DNA of 64,000 nt from Amphiduros pacificus (GCA_949316495.1 OX439012.1:27104935-27168934); one strand, 5' to 3'. Numbered from the stretch's first letter, positions 41,310 through 52,833 are shown. The notes: generated by a model not told the origin, from the letters alone. Translations and numbers: made by a program.

Positions 41310-43967
41310 GTGAGTATGATATCATGCCTGACTTGCTTCTAAATCTTTAAATCAACTTCAAATCTCATAGTCACTTTCAAAACTTGGGATCAATTTTGGG
41401 TCTTAAAATCAATACAAATTCTCACAATCAATTCTCAACCTCCGTCAATTCTAGACCTCCATCAAATCTAAACCTCCGTCAATTCTCAACCTCCGTCAAT
41501 TCTCAGCCTCCGTCAATTCTAGACCTCCATCAAATCTAAACCTCCGTCAATTCTCAACCTCCGTCAATTCTCAGCCTCCGTCAATTCACAGCCTCCATTA
41601 AATCTAAACCTCCGTCAATTCACAGCCTCCATCAAATCTAAACCTCCGTCAATTCTCAACCTCCATCAATTCTCAGTCTCCGTCAATTCTCAGTCTCCGT
41701 CAATTCTCAGCCTCCATTAAATCTAAAGCTCCATTAAATCTAAACCTCCATCAAATCTAAACCTCCGTCAATTCTCAGCCTCCGTCAATTCTAAACCTCC
41801 GTCAATTCTAAACCTCTGTCAATTCTCAACCTCTGTCAATTCTAAACCTCTGTCAGTTCTAAACCTCCGTCAATTCTCAACCTCCGTCAATTCTCCATCT
41901 CCGTCAATTCTCAACCTCCGTCAATTCTCCATCTCCGTCAATTCTCAACCTCCATCAATTCTCAACCTCCATCAATTCTCTACCTCCGTCAATTCTCAAC
42001 CTCCGTCAATTCTCAACCTCCGTCAATTCTCAACCTCCATCAATTCTCAACCTCCATCAATTCTCAACCTCCGTCAATGCATGCCTGTGTATGAGGTGTG
42101 CGTGACTAAATGAATCATGTCCAGGTTATGTGTGACCACATTGCATCATAGATGATTAGCCCTAGATGATAGCACGACACTTTGCGTTATGATCATCCTG
42201 AACCTAATTATTTTAAATCATTACTTACATTGATTTATGTGTTTATAATTTATGTTTTTCTAATGCCATCTGGCAGTTTTATAGCAAAGTTATCATTTAT
42301 GATTGGTTGCAAATAAGAAATTATGCAAAGAGATGCCAAGCCATGGTGAAATATACTGATTTAATGAATTATAAATGCTCATCGCTCAGAGAAAAGCGCA
42401 AAACAAGACTATCTTTACTATTTTTCAGAACCGGTGGAGGAGGAATTGTGTGCTGCTCGGTGCCAGCGTGAGGTACAGATGACCTCCCATGACCTTCTCT
42501 CCGGCATAAATGACCTCTGGGTCAAGGACATTTGCTGTGACCTTGAGCTAGTTTGTGAAGGTCAGGTGGTGGTCAAAGGTCACCGTGTCATTCTTGCTGC
42601 TGGGTCGCAATATTTCCAGGAACCTCACTTCCATTCAACAAGCAGGATAATTTATGAATTTGATAAAACTCCGGCCGAAATCATGCGCATCGTTGTGGAA
42701 TTCTTATATGGTAATGCCATCATCCTCACACAAGACAATACACACAAAATTCTTGAACTAGCTGAAAAATTAAGCATAGGCAAACTAGTGGATGGGTGTA
42801 AAAGTATTGTGAGTGACAGAAAAAAAGATTCAGAAAATAAAGCATCAAAAACGGAAGAAAGGAAAATGGATGAGAAGGAAATTGACATAAAAAAGAGACT
42901 TCCTGAGAATTCAACTTCATCGCCCACAAGGAGAAAAATTTCTCTGAGAAGTAATAGAAATGCAGAAAAGAGAAGGATGGAAATCAAGGAAGAGGAAGAT
43001 GGAGAAGTTTTAGAAAAAACAGCCAAATTGGAAGAGGACAATGAAGAATGGATCTCAACGTCAGAGAGGAAATGTAAAAAATCGAAAAGCGCAAAGAAAG
43101 ATAAGTTGAACAAACACAAGATCACCATGAAGAAATTTGAGTGCGCAAACTGCGACGAAAAGTTTAAACTGAAGCGTGATTTGAAAAGCCATGAAGTTGA
43201 AAGTCACCCGGATGCTAAGGTAACGTGTACTAAGACATTCAAGTCGTCTCTGTGCGATATCTGCCTCGTGGCTGTCAGACTCAACGACCTGGTGTTCCAC
43301 AAGATGAGGAGGCATGGCATTGGCTTGCTGTTTGCGACGGAGATAAAATGCTGTCACTGCGATGACGTCTTCAAGTTCAAAGAGGAGTTCAAGATTCACA
43401 TGAAAGATGTGCACAAGAAGGACGTTGAATATTGCCAGGAAGATGATTGTGTGCAGATTTTTGATCTTTCTGATGTCGCATCCATCAACAGCCACGCCGT
43501 CCAAGCTCACGGCAAGACCAACATGAGATGCCAGTTTTGTGACTTTAAAACACCGTTTTATAAAACTCTGTGGCGTCACTCAGTAAAGCTGCACAGAAAA
43601 GTCAAGTGCACGTTGTGCGAAAAGGAATACGGGTGGCGCGAGTGGAAAAGGATATATTCCCACCTGCTCCGCCAGCACAAGGTCGTACCGGAGAGGTCGG
43701 AACTGAAGGAATGCCGCCACTGTGACTACCAGCATTACCAGGGAAGCTCACTCCTCAGCCACATCCGACTCTCACACAAGTCAGCTCCCGTCACCTGCCA
43801 CAAATGTGGAAAACAGTTCAAGCATAACCAGTAAGTATGAGTTGCTGAAATAATCGCATCTTTGTTCTGAGTTCTGAGTTCTAAGTACTGAGTTCTGAGT
43901 TCTAAGTTCTAAGTTCTAAATTCTAAGTTCTGAGTTCTGAGTTCTGAGTTCTGAGTTCTGAGTTCTG

Positions 43968-44007
<40 letters not shown>

Positions 44008-47000
44008 TGAGTTCTAAGTTCTGAGTTCTGAGTTCTAAGTTCTGAGTTCTAAGTTCTGAGTTCTAAGTTCTGAGTTCTAAGTTCTGAGTTCTGAGTTCTG
44101 AGTTCTGAGTTCTGAGTTCTGAGTTCTAAGTTCTAAGTTCTGAGTTCTGAGTTCTGAGTTCTGAGTTAGCTAAGCCTGTGATTAGGATAGCTTCTGCAGT
44201 GGGGGGAAAGGGACACATTTTCTATCTCTTTTCCATTTTTTATGATTAAAAAAAACCTAATAGCTATCACTAAGTTGTATAACAAGACAAATATGCCTTG
44301 GAAAGGATTTAAATGATCATTTATGAAGCAATTTGCAGACAAAACAGGACCAATTATGATAAAATAAGACCAGTTGGTAGAAGGTGTTAAACAGGACCAT
44401 ATTATGATAAAATAGGACTAATGACAAAAAAGTGAAAAACAGGACCATTTAGTATCAGGCGATAAAAAATGACCAATTAATCAAAATTGATAAAACTCAT
44501 CCTGTTTCCTTCTGGCTCAATATGTTCATATTCAGTTCCCTTCTGACTCATCCTGTTTCCTTCTGGCTCAATATGTTAATATTCAGTTCCCTTCTGACTC
44601 ATCCTGTTTCCTTCTGGCTCAATATGTTAATATTAAGTTCCCTTCTGACTCATCCTGTTTCCTTCTGGCTCAATATGTTCATATTCAGTTCCCTTCTGAC
44701 TCATCCTGTTTCCTTCTGGCTCAATATGTTCATATTCAGTTCCCTTCTGACTCATCCTGTTTCCTTCTGGCTCAATATGTTCATATTCAGTTCCCTTCTG
44801 ACTCATCCTGTTTCCTTCTGGCTCAATATGTTAATATTCAGTTCCCTTCTGACTCATCCTGTTTCCTTCTGGCTCAATATGTTCATATTCAGTTCCCTTC
44901 TGACTCATCCTGTTTCCTTCTGGCTCAATATGTTCATATTCAGTTCCCTTCTGACTCATCCTGTTTCCTTCTGGCTCAATATGTTCATATTCAGTTCCCT
45001 TCTGACTCATCCTGTTTCCTTCTGGCTCAATATGTTCATATTCAGTTCCCTTCTGACTCATCCTGTTTCCTTCTGGCTCAATATGTTAATATTCAGTTCC
45101 CTTCTTACTGACCCTGTTTCCTTGTTATATATTCAGTTCAATTTTTACTCTATTATATTCAATTTCCTTCTGGCTATTTATTCAGTTCCCTTCTGACTGG
45201 CTCTGTGTGTGTAGTTGCCTTCTGACTGGCTCTGTGTTGAGTTGCCTTCTGACTGGCTCTGTGTTAAGTTCCCTTCTGACTGGCTCTTCGTGTTTAGTTC
45301 CCTTCTGACTGGCTCTGTGTGTGTGTCGTTCCCTTCTGACTGGCTCTCTGTGTGCAGTTCCCATCTGACTGGCTCTCTGTGTGTAGTTCCCATCTGACTG
45401 GCTCTCTGTGTGTAGTTCCCATCTGACTGGCTCTCTGTGTGTAGTTCCCATCTGACTGGCTCTCTGTGTGTAGTTCCCATCTGACTAGCTCTCTGTGTGT
45501 AGTTCCCATCTGACTAGCTCTGTGTGTGTGTGGCTTGCTCTCTGTGTGTGTAGTTCCCTTCTGACTTGCTCTCTGTATTTAGTTCCCTTCTGACCGGCTC
45601 TCTCTGTGTTTAGTTCCCTGCAGGCTCACTATCAAGTGTGTGGAAGGAAGACGGCCTATGTCTGCAGCTTCTGTGGCAAACAGTTCACCTACAAGATGGG
45701 GCTTAAGAAGCACGAGAGAAAAGACCATGAGGTGGCGCTACCGGACTTCCAGTGCTCTCACTGTAACTATGCTACAGATGAACGCCTCTATTTTGAAAGT
45801 TAGTACATACTGGAGCTCAACCTATGCTAAATCTGGATTGTCCTTTTGAAATTGAAGATAAATTGTTTATTTTTTTTCAAATATATAATGGGGTCATATG
45901 TCTTTTCCTAATTAGTTTTATCCGGAACCAGTTAAAGCATATTTCAGGATTTCAAATGTTTTTTTATAGTAATATAATAGTAAAGCAACCAAACAATTAA
46001 TGAAGTAAAGCATTTGTATCTGCATTCTAAACATGCTCATTTTGTACAAGTTTCATAAAATTAATGACTTTGTGTATATTTTTGGCAGATCATATGTTTA
46101 GCAAGCATAGAATAATATCTGAAGGTCGTACAGTGTTTACCTGTGAGTTCTGCGCCCACCAGACCATAGACAAACACATGCTGGACAACCACATCAAGAC
46201 CGTCCATACTGGTAAGTAATAATGAAACAAGTCACACAATGGTAAGTAAATTCCACATGCTGGACAACCACATCAAGACCGTCCATACTGGTAAGTAATA
46301 ATGAAATAAGTCACACAATGGTAAGTAAATGCCACATGCTGGACAACCACATCAAAACTGTCCATACTGGTAAGTAACAGTGAAACAAGTCACACAGTGG
46401 TAAGTAAATTCCACATGCTGGACAACCACATCAAGAACGTCCATACTGGTAAGTAACAATGAAACAAGTCACACAATGGTAAGTGAATGCCACATGCTGG
46501 ACAATCACATCAAGACTGTCCATACTGGTAAGTAACAATGAAACAAGTCACACAATGGTAAGTGAGTAAATATCAACAACCAACACATGTTAGACAATCA
46601 CTTAATGACTGTCCAAATTGTAAACAATGATAAAGAACTAGAATGGTAAATGCCACTGAGTAAATGCCAGTCCAAGATGAACATCTGCTAGATAACGAAC
46701 ACTGTCTACACTGGTAAGTAACAATAACAACGTAACAGAATGGTAAGTAAATGCCACTGAGTCACAGACAAACATATGCTAGACAATCTCATCAAGACCA
46801 TTCACACTGGTAAGTACAGGCCATAAAGCTTTAGAAAAAATATGCTAGATAAATTAACACCTTCCTCACTGGTAAGTTACAATGATTATGTAATACAATT
46901 GTGATAAAAAAATGAAAGATTGCAAACTGATAATACATGTCACTATCTTGTCCATTTGAAAACTACATACTGGAAGTGCACCAAAAAATTGGAGGTGTGC

Positions 47001-50000
47001 CAAAAATTAAAATCTAATCGTTAAACAATAATAAGATTGTACCTGCTGAAAGGAACCAAAATCATTAAGATTTAGTTCACACTGATCAGTAAATGCATTT
47101 TGTGTAAAATAAAATAAAAACACCAAATTGCTTGTTTTTTGTGTTGCTTGTTGATTATACCAGCATGTTACTTCAACGCTTAGAGATGTATGGTTGTCAT
47201 GGTTACAGAGGAGAAGGTGAAGACGACGTGTGAGGTGTGTGGTCTGGTGCTGTCCTCTAAAGCTGGCTACAAATCTCACAAGCAGGTCCACGAACATCCC
47301 GAACTCAAACCCTACCCCTGCTTCTACCCAGAGTGCACCTATCAGGCTAGGTACCAGGTAAGCTTCCCTACCCCTGCTTCTACCCACAGTGCACCTATCA
47401 GATTAGGTACCAGGTAAGCTTCCCTACCCCTGCTTCTACCCATAGTGCACCTATCAGGCTAGGTACCAGGTAAGCTTCCCTACTCCTGCTTCTACCCACA
47501 GTGCACCTATCAGGCTAGGTACCAGGTAAGCTTCCCTACTCCTGCTTCTACCCACAGTGCACCTATCAGGCTAGGTACCAGGTAAGCTACCATACCCCTG
47601 CTTCTACCCACAGTGCACCTATCAGGCTAGGTACCAGGTAAGCTGCCCTACTCCTGCTTCTACCCATAGTGCACCTATCAGGCTAGGTACCAGGTAAGCT
47701 ACCATACCCCTGCTTCTACCCACAGTGCACCTATCAGGCTAGGTACCAGGTAAGCTGCCCTACTCCTGCTTCTACCCACAGTGCACCTATCAGGCTAGGT
47801 ACCAGGTAAGCTACCCTACCCCTGCTTCTACCCACAGTGCACCTATCAGGCTAGGTACCAGGTAAGCTTCCCTACTCCTGCTTCTACCCACAGTGCACCT
47901 ATCAGGCTAGGTACCAGGTAAGCTACCCTACCCCTGCTTCTACCCACAGTGCACCTATCAGGCTAGGTACCCACAGTGCACCTATCAGACTAGGTACCAG
48001 GTAAGCTACCCTACCCCTGCTTCTACCCACAGTGCACCTATCAGGCTAGGTACCAGGTAAGCTTCCCTACCCCTGCTTCTACCCACAGTGCACCTATCAG
48101 GCCAGGTACCCACAGTACACCTATCATGCTAGGTACCAGGTAAGCTACCCTACCCCTGCTTCTACCCACAGTGCACCTATCAGGCTAGGTACCAGGTAAG
48201 CTACCCTACCCCTGCTTCTACCCACAGTGCACCTATCAGGCTAGGTACCAGGTAAGCTTCCCTACTCCTGCTTCTACCCACAGTGCACCTATCAGGCCAG
48301 GTACCCACAGTGCACCTATCATGCTAGGTACCAGGTAAGCTACCCTACCCCTGCTTCTACCCACAGTGCACCTATCAGGCTAGGTACCAGGTAAGCTACC
48401 CTACCCCTGCTTCTACCCACAGTGCACCTATCAGGCTAGGTACCAGGTAAGCTTCCCTACCCCTGCTTCTACCCACAGTGCACCTATCAGGCTAGGTACC
48501 AGGTAAGCTACCATACCCCTGCTTCTACCCACAGTGCACCTATCAGGCTAGGTACCAGGTAAGCTACCCTACCCCTGCTTCTACCCACAGTGCACCTATC
48601 AGGCTAGGTACCAGGTAAGCTACCCTACCCCTGCTTCTACCCACAGTGCACCTATCAGGCTAGGTACCAGGTAAGCTTCCCTACCCCTGCTTCTACCCAC
48701 AGTGCACCTATCAGGCTAGGTACCAGGTAAGCTGCCCTACTCCTGCTTCTACTCACAGTGCACCTATCAGGCTAGGTACCAGGTAAGCTTCCCTACTCCT
48801 GCTTCTACCCACAGTGCACCTATCAGGCTAGGTACCAGGTAAGCTACCCTACCCCTGCTTCTACCCACAGTGCACCTATCAGGCTAGGTACCAGGTAAGC
48901 TACCCTACCCCTGCTTCTACCCACAGTGCACCTATCAGGCTAGGTACCAGGTAAGCTACCATACCCCTGCTTCTACCCACAGTGCACCTATCAGGCTAGG
49001 TACCAGGTAAGCTACCCTACCCCTGCTTCTACCCACAGTGCACCTATCAGGCTAGGTACCAGGTAAGCTTCCCTACCCCTGCTTCTACCCACAGTGCACC
49101 TATCAGGCTAGGTACCCACAGTGCACCTATCAGGCTAGGTACCAGGTAAGCTTCCCTACCCCTGCTTCTACCCACAGTGCACCTATCAGGCTAGGTACCC
49201 ACAGTGCACCTATCAGGCTAGGTACCAGGTAAGCTTCCCTACCCCTGCTTCTACCCACAGTGCACCTATCAGGCTAGGTACCCACAGTGCACCTATCAGG
49301 CTAGGTACCAGGTAAGCTTCCCTACCCCTGCTTCTACCCACAGTGCCCCTATCAGGCTAGGTACCAGGTAAGCTTCCCTACTCCTGCTTTTACCCACAGT
49401 GCACCTATCAGGCTCGGTACCAGGTAAGCTACCCTACCCCTGCTTCTACCCACAGTGCACCTATCAGGCTAGGTACCAGGTAAGCTACCATACCCCTGCT
49501 TCTACCCACAGTGCACCTATCAGGCTAGGTACCAGGTAAGCTACCCTACCCCTGCTTCTACCCACAGTGCACCTATCAGGCTAGGTACCAGGTAAGCTTC
49601 CCTACCCCTGCTTCTACCCACAGTGCACCTATCAGGCTAGGTACCCACAGTGCACCTATCAGGCTAGGTACCAGGTAAGCTTCCCTACCCCTGCTTCTAC
49701 CCACAGTGCCCCTATCAGGCTAGGTACCAGGTAAGCTACCCTACCCCTGCTTCTACCCACAGTGCACCTATCATGCTAGGTACCAGGTAAGCTACCATAC
49801 CCCTGCTTCTACCCACAGTGCACCTATCAGGCTAGGTACCAGGTAAGCTACCCTACCCCTGCTTCTACCCACAGTGCACCTATCAGGCTAGATACCAGGT
49901 AAGCTACCCTACTCCTGCTTCTACCCACAGTGCACCTATCAGGCTAGGTACCAGGTAAGCTACCCTACTCCTGCTTCTACCCACAGTGCACCTATCAGGC

Positions 50001-52206
50001 TAGGTACCAGGTAAGCTACCATACCCCTGCTTCTACCCACAGTGCACCTATCAGGCTAGGTACCAGGTAAGCTACCCTACCCCTGCTTCTACCCACAGTG
50101 CACCTATCAGGCTAGATACCAGGTAAGCTACCCTACTCCTGCTTCTACCCACAGTGCACCTATCAGGCTAGGTACCAGGTAAGCTACCCTACCCCTGCTT
50201 CTACCCACAGTGCACCTATCAGGCTAGGTACCAGGTAAGCTACCATACCCCTGCTTCTACCCACAGTGCACCTATCAGGCTAGGTACCAGGTAAGCTACC
50301 ATACCCCTGCTTCTACCCACAGTGCACCTATCAGGCTAGGTACCAGGTAAGCTACCCTACCCCTGCTTCTACCCACAGTGCACCTATCAGGCCAGGTACC
50401 CACAATGTATCTATTACTCTCGGTGGGATGCCAATTGGTTTTGCCGAGTAAACATATAGATGTAGATGTAGAAGGCTCGATTACATTCAGTATATTGCTT
50501 GCATTGATATATATATATATATGTAGAGAAATATAGATTTACTAGAAATTTAAAATTAATGTAAATATTAATTTAGCAGAATTATTAATTTATATAACCG
50601 AAATTAAAACAAAATTAAATTTTAAGATAGATTTGATGTTTCTTTGGGTTGTAACTTGTTTTTACTTATCACAGGGAAACTTGGGTCAACATCTCTTGTC
50701 CACCCATCTGATGCGGGGAGAAAAGCCATTCCAATGTGCTCACTGCTCCTATAGGTCCGGTATTAAAGGCAACGTCACCAAACACATAGAAGTGCAACAC
50801 CGTGGTAAGTACAAAATCTGAACAATTCAACGAATGATATGACCTAAGTCAAATCATGAATATATTCATTTTTAAGTTTCGATTGAAGATCTAATACTTT
50901 TGAAGAAGCTTTCAAAAGAAATATATTTATCTGTGGTTCAGCATTTGATGCAGTCGGGCTAGTAAGTGGAGATTCACACTAGCCCAAATCAAAGTGTACT
51001 GGCCCAAACCATTTTTCGCATAATTCTTTTTATTAATTACATTTATGAACTATTTTAACTTTATGCACTACACTACTGTACTTGGTCAGGGCAGTTCATA
51101 TTGAGTAAGATTAGTCAAATGACAAAAGGACATCTTTACCAAAACTTGAAATATCATTATTATTTACTAGAGAGTTGGACTAGCATCAGGGGAAGGTGTA
51201 CTAGCCTGACGGTGTTTCTACTGGTCTGGGATTATGGGCTAGCATCAGGGGAAGGTATACTAGCCCGACAGTGTTTCTACTGGTCTGGGACTATGGGCTA
51301 GCATCAGGGGAAGGTATACTAGCCCGACAGTGTTTCTACTGGTCTGGGCCAGTGCTAAAATCACAGACTGTGATAGGTGGTGTTTGTTACTCTGCAGGTA
51401 GTGATGTGAAGGTGCATAGACTGTGGGAATCCCCGAGTCAACACGACATCAACTGGTACCTCAACTGTAACAAGCAGTACGACCCTAGGTAAGCTAAAAC
51501 TCAACGTACAGTGCAGGCCAAAATCATCTTCACAATTCCACATGAAAGATGAAGATAGTTTCAACTTTCAATATTTTCACAGTTATTATCAGCAGTATGT
51601 CTATTCAGTTAGTACCTCCATTGCAGGGATATTTTTTGGGGGTGAAATATGAGATTATGACTCAATAAAATCACAAATGTCTTATTCTGATCCATGCCTA
51701 AAGAGACAGTGAACCCATCTATGTTTTAACATAATTTGTGGCATTATTTGATATATTATACTTGTACTAAAAAATTTGCTAAGAAATCATCTAAGAATCA
51801 TCTGTATGGCAAAGCTGAGTGATTGGGTGTTTTACGTCTTTCAATAAAAATCCCCTCAAATAACCTCATAACATTGTCTCATTTAACTTTGAATTGTCTC
51901 ATCACTGTCAGTTTATGAGAAGACAATATTCACGTGAGCGTTTTCTTCAAGTAATATTCTTACATTGTAATAGTTGAGGCAGTGTTGTGAATGGTTTATG
52001 CATTTAAATTACTCCAAAATGTCAAGGTATTCATCACATGTAATATTTTTTTGTTTCTTGGAAGATCACTTGAAGAATTTGTGAAAGTGGCGGTAGAAAA
52101 GAAGAAAAAGGAGAGAGTGACACCAGAAAAAATAGTAGATGAGAGGGAACCAGTGAATGCCGTCAGTGGGAACGAGAGAATAAAAGGAGAGGGAACCAGT
52201 GAATAA
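39254..52206 (+). CDS. BTB/POZ-C2H2 zinc-finger protein with four N-terminal modules (paralogue 2)
   Basis: Eight coding exons: 39254-41309, 42429-43830, 45614-45798, 46089-46211, 47209-47357, 50675-50804, 51398-51488, 52065-52206. Total 4,278 nt, 1,425 residues. Modules at about 6-103, 166-264, 313-410 and 479-576; then degenerate YTRDAEKPG-like repeats, an I-K-Q-E-P SUMO-type site at the exon 1/2 junction, a BTB domain (about 700-805), a long charged region with basic patches and 14 C2H2-type fingers. Modules 1, 2 and 4 pair with modules 1, 2 and 3 of paralogue 1, so one lost or gained a module. It has three fewer fingers (no match to paralogue 1 fingers 2-4). Same strand, exon number and phases as its neighbour 3.6 kb upstream, so a local tandem duplication. 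Probably a nuclear DNA-binding regulator; targets unknown. Confidence 0.9.
41405..42078 (+). repeat. 17-bp minisatellite in intron 1
   Basis: About 40 units of CAATTCTCAACCTCCGT with variants (CTAAACCTCCGT, CATCAAATCTAAAC). It starts about 95 bp past the exon 1 donor. Confidence 0.94.
42429..43830 (+). CDS. Paralogue 2 exon 2: BTB domain and fingers 1-7, start of 8
   Basis: BTB motifs DLLSGINDLWVKDICCDLEL, VKGHRVILAAGSQYF and VVEFLYGNAI. Fingers include FECANCDEKFKLKRDLKSH, KCCHCDDVFKFKEEFKIH and the wide YCQEDDC finger. Finger 8 (CHKCGKQFKHN) is completed in exon 3. Donor GTAAGT, phase 2. Confidence 0.92.
43865..44166 (+). repeat. 7-bp minisatellite
   Basis: About 43 units of GTTCTGA or GTTCTAA, the two forms grouped in runs. 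It starts about 35 bp past the exon 2 donor. Confidence 0.96.
44222..44340 (+). other. Intron segment conserved with paralogue 1
   Basis: Shares TAGCTATCACTAAGTT and GGATTTAAATGATCATTTATG (compare 30984-31150), lying between two minisatellites. Confidence 0.55.
44507..45120 (+). repeat. 51-bp minisatellite
   Basis: About 12 units containing CTCAATATGTTCATATTCAG and TTCCCTTCTGACTCATCC. The period is a multiple of three, giving a spurious 224-codon ORF (MFIFSSLLTHPVSFWLN repeats). Confidence 0.95.
45186..45613 (+). repeat. ~29-bp array repeating the exon 3 acceptor
   Basis: About 14 units of CTGTGTGTAG then TTCCCATCTGACTGGCTC. The last unit reads TGTGTTTAG then TTCCCTGCAG, the real acceptor and exon start. 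Each unit therefore has a pyrimidine-rich TAG resembling the genuine acceptor. TTCCCTTCTGACT is shared with the neighbouring 51-bp array, suggesting common descent. Confidence 0.9.
45614..45798 (+). CDS. Paralogue 2 exon 3: fingers 8 (end), 9, 10 (start)
   Basis: 185 nt. The first codons complete HSLQAHYQVCG, aligned with HSFKGHYEWCG of paralogue 1, which selects the TTTAG acceptor at 45613 over TGCAG at 45623. Encodes VCSFCGKQFTYKMGLKKHER and FQCSHCNYATDERLYFE. Donor GTTAGT. Confidence 0.9.
46089..46211 (+). CDS. Paralogue 2 exon 4: end of finger 10, finger 11
   Basis: 123 nt. Supplies NHMFSKH and encodes TCEFCAHQTIDKHMLDNHIK then TVHT. Acceptor TTTGGCAG, donor GTAAGT. Past the donor the frame stops at once (TAA). 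Confidence 0.92.
46173..46870 (+). repeat. ~79-bp repeat of exon 4 end plus donor
   Basis: Five good units (exon end CATGCTGGACAACCACATCA then CCATACTG, donor GTAAGTAA, then intron). About four decayed units run to 46870, several still with ACTGGTAAGT. Confidence 0.92.
47209..47357 (+). CDS. Paralogue 2 exon 5: finger 12 and start of 13
   Basis: 149 nt encoding TCEVCGLVLSSKAGYKSHKQ then PCFYPECTYQARYQ, completed by exon 6. Acceptor GGTTACAG, donor GTAAGC, phase 0 out. Confidence 0.92.
47319..50402 (+). repeat. 56-bp array with acceptor, 24-nt mini-exon and donor, about 54 copies
   Basis: Unit: donor GTAAGCTACCCTACC, pyrimidine-rich CCTGCTTCTACCCACAG, then TGCACCTATCAGGCTAGGTA plus CCAG, the last 24 nt of exon 5. 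The true exon reads CCCAGAG where repeats read CCCACAG, which creates the acceptor. The 24 nt are in frame (CTYQARYQ). Some units have the mini-exon doubled. It ends at 50402 where a dispersed repeat begins. Confidence 0.96.
50416..50470 (+). repeat. Short dispersed hairpin repeat (copy 2)
   Basis: CTCGGTGGGATGCCAATTGG, TTTTGCCGAG, GTAAACATATAGATGTAGAT; compare 38641-38690. A TA-rich tract follows. Confidence 0.6.
50675..50804 (+). CDS. Paralogue 2 exon 6: end of finger 13, finger 14
   Basis: 130 nt encoding GNLGQHLLSTHLMRGEKPFQ then CAHCSYRSGIKGNVTKHIEV. Acceptor TATCACAG, donor GTAAGT, phase 1 out. Not amplified here, unlike the same exon in paralogue 1. Confidence 0.93.
51176..51350 (+). 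repeat. ~61-bp tandem repeat
   Basis: Three units containing CTAGCATCAGGGGAAGGTAT and GTGTTTCTACTGGTCTGGG in intron 6. Confidence 0.9.
51398..51488 (+). CDS. Paralogue 2 exon 7: C-terminal linker
   Basis: 91 nt encoding SDVKVHRLWESPSQHDINWY then LNCNKQYDP. Aligns with 35040-35130. Donor GTAAGC. Confidence 0.87.
52065..52206 (+). CDS. Paralogue 2 exon 8: charged C-terminus
   Basis: 142 nt encoding SLEEFVKVAVEKKKKERVTP through KGEGTSE then TAA. An 18-24-bp repeat (GAGAGGGAACCAGTGAAT) spans the stop codon and runs into the 3' UTR to about 52245, so the C-terminus may vary in length between alleles. Confidence 0.87.
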
Positions 52207-52661
52207 TGGGAGAGGGAACCAGTGAATACTGGGAGAGGACATTTAGGATTTTATTGGAGGCAACTCTACCTGTTGCCACAGTCTTGAATATATTTTTCAT
52301 GTGACCACCCTTGTGTGGCTATAAATAGATTTTACAAGTCATGTGACCACAGGTGAAGTCATGGACAAAATCCCAACCAGCATTTGCATTTATGAAAACA
52401 TTAGAAATGATAAGTTTATATTTAATATAAATTCATTCTTGAAATTCCCTTTATCAGTCATACTTTTGTCTTTAGACCAATCTATATTATGTTCAGCCAA
52501 TTTCTGTAAATTCTAAACCAGATGTGCTGAACTGGATGTAATTGAAAAGCTGTTAATTTTGTAAGACGAGTAAATGCTCAGATGTACTACAGACAATTTG
52601 TTGTCACCCACAGGACACACATTTGCAATTTTATGCTTGACAACAAAAAATAATGCATTAA

Positions 52662-52720
52662 ACTCACACTGTCCACCACATGCAAATTAAGTTCACCATG
52701 TCACCCTCTGGTAGAGTTTG
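52662..52720 (-). promoter_or_regulatory. Dispersed ~60-bp CTCF-like element
   Basis: On the minus strand: CTACCAGAGGGTGACATGG, then a spacer, then TGGTGGACAGTGTGAG. Oriented toward the gene, opposite to the copies at 37177 and 37391 on the other side of paralogue 2. Confidence 0.45.
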
Positions 52721-52827
52721 CATAAAACTATCCTGGCTTAATTTGAACACGTGAAGTGTGTATGGTTGAAATCTTCAAAATGTTGTTCATACAAATCTAC
52801 ATAAGGTTATATATTTTTGTTTTGCGT

Positions 52828-52833
52828 AATAAA
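52828..52833 (+). terminator. Candidate polyadenylation signal, paralogue 2
   Basis: AATAAA about 620 bp past the stop; another at 52947-52952. Confidence 0.35.

Noticed and set aside
44522-45196. A 224-codon ORF with MFIFSSLLTHPVSFWLN repeats
   Set aside because: Product of a 51-bp minisatellite inside intron 2 of paralogue 2; the period is a multiple of three.
45614-45624. Alternative exon 3 acceptor TGCAG at 45623 in paralogue 2
   Set aside because: It would shift the frame by one base and lose the HS(L/F) residues shared with paralogue 1; the TTTAG at 45613 keeps frame and the 185-nt length.
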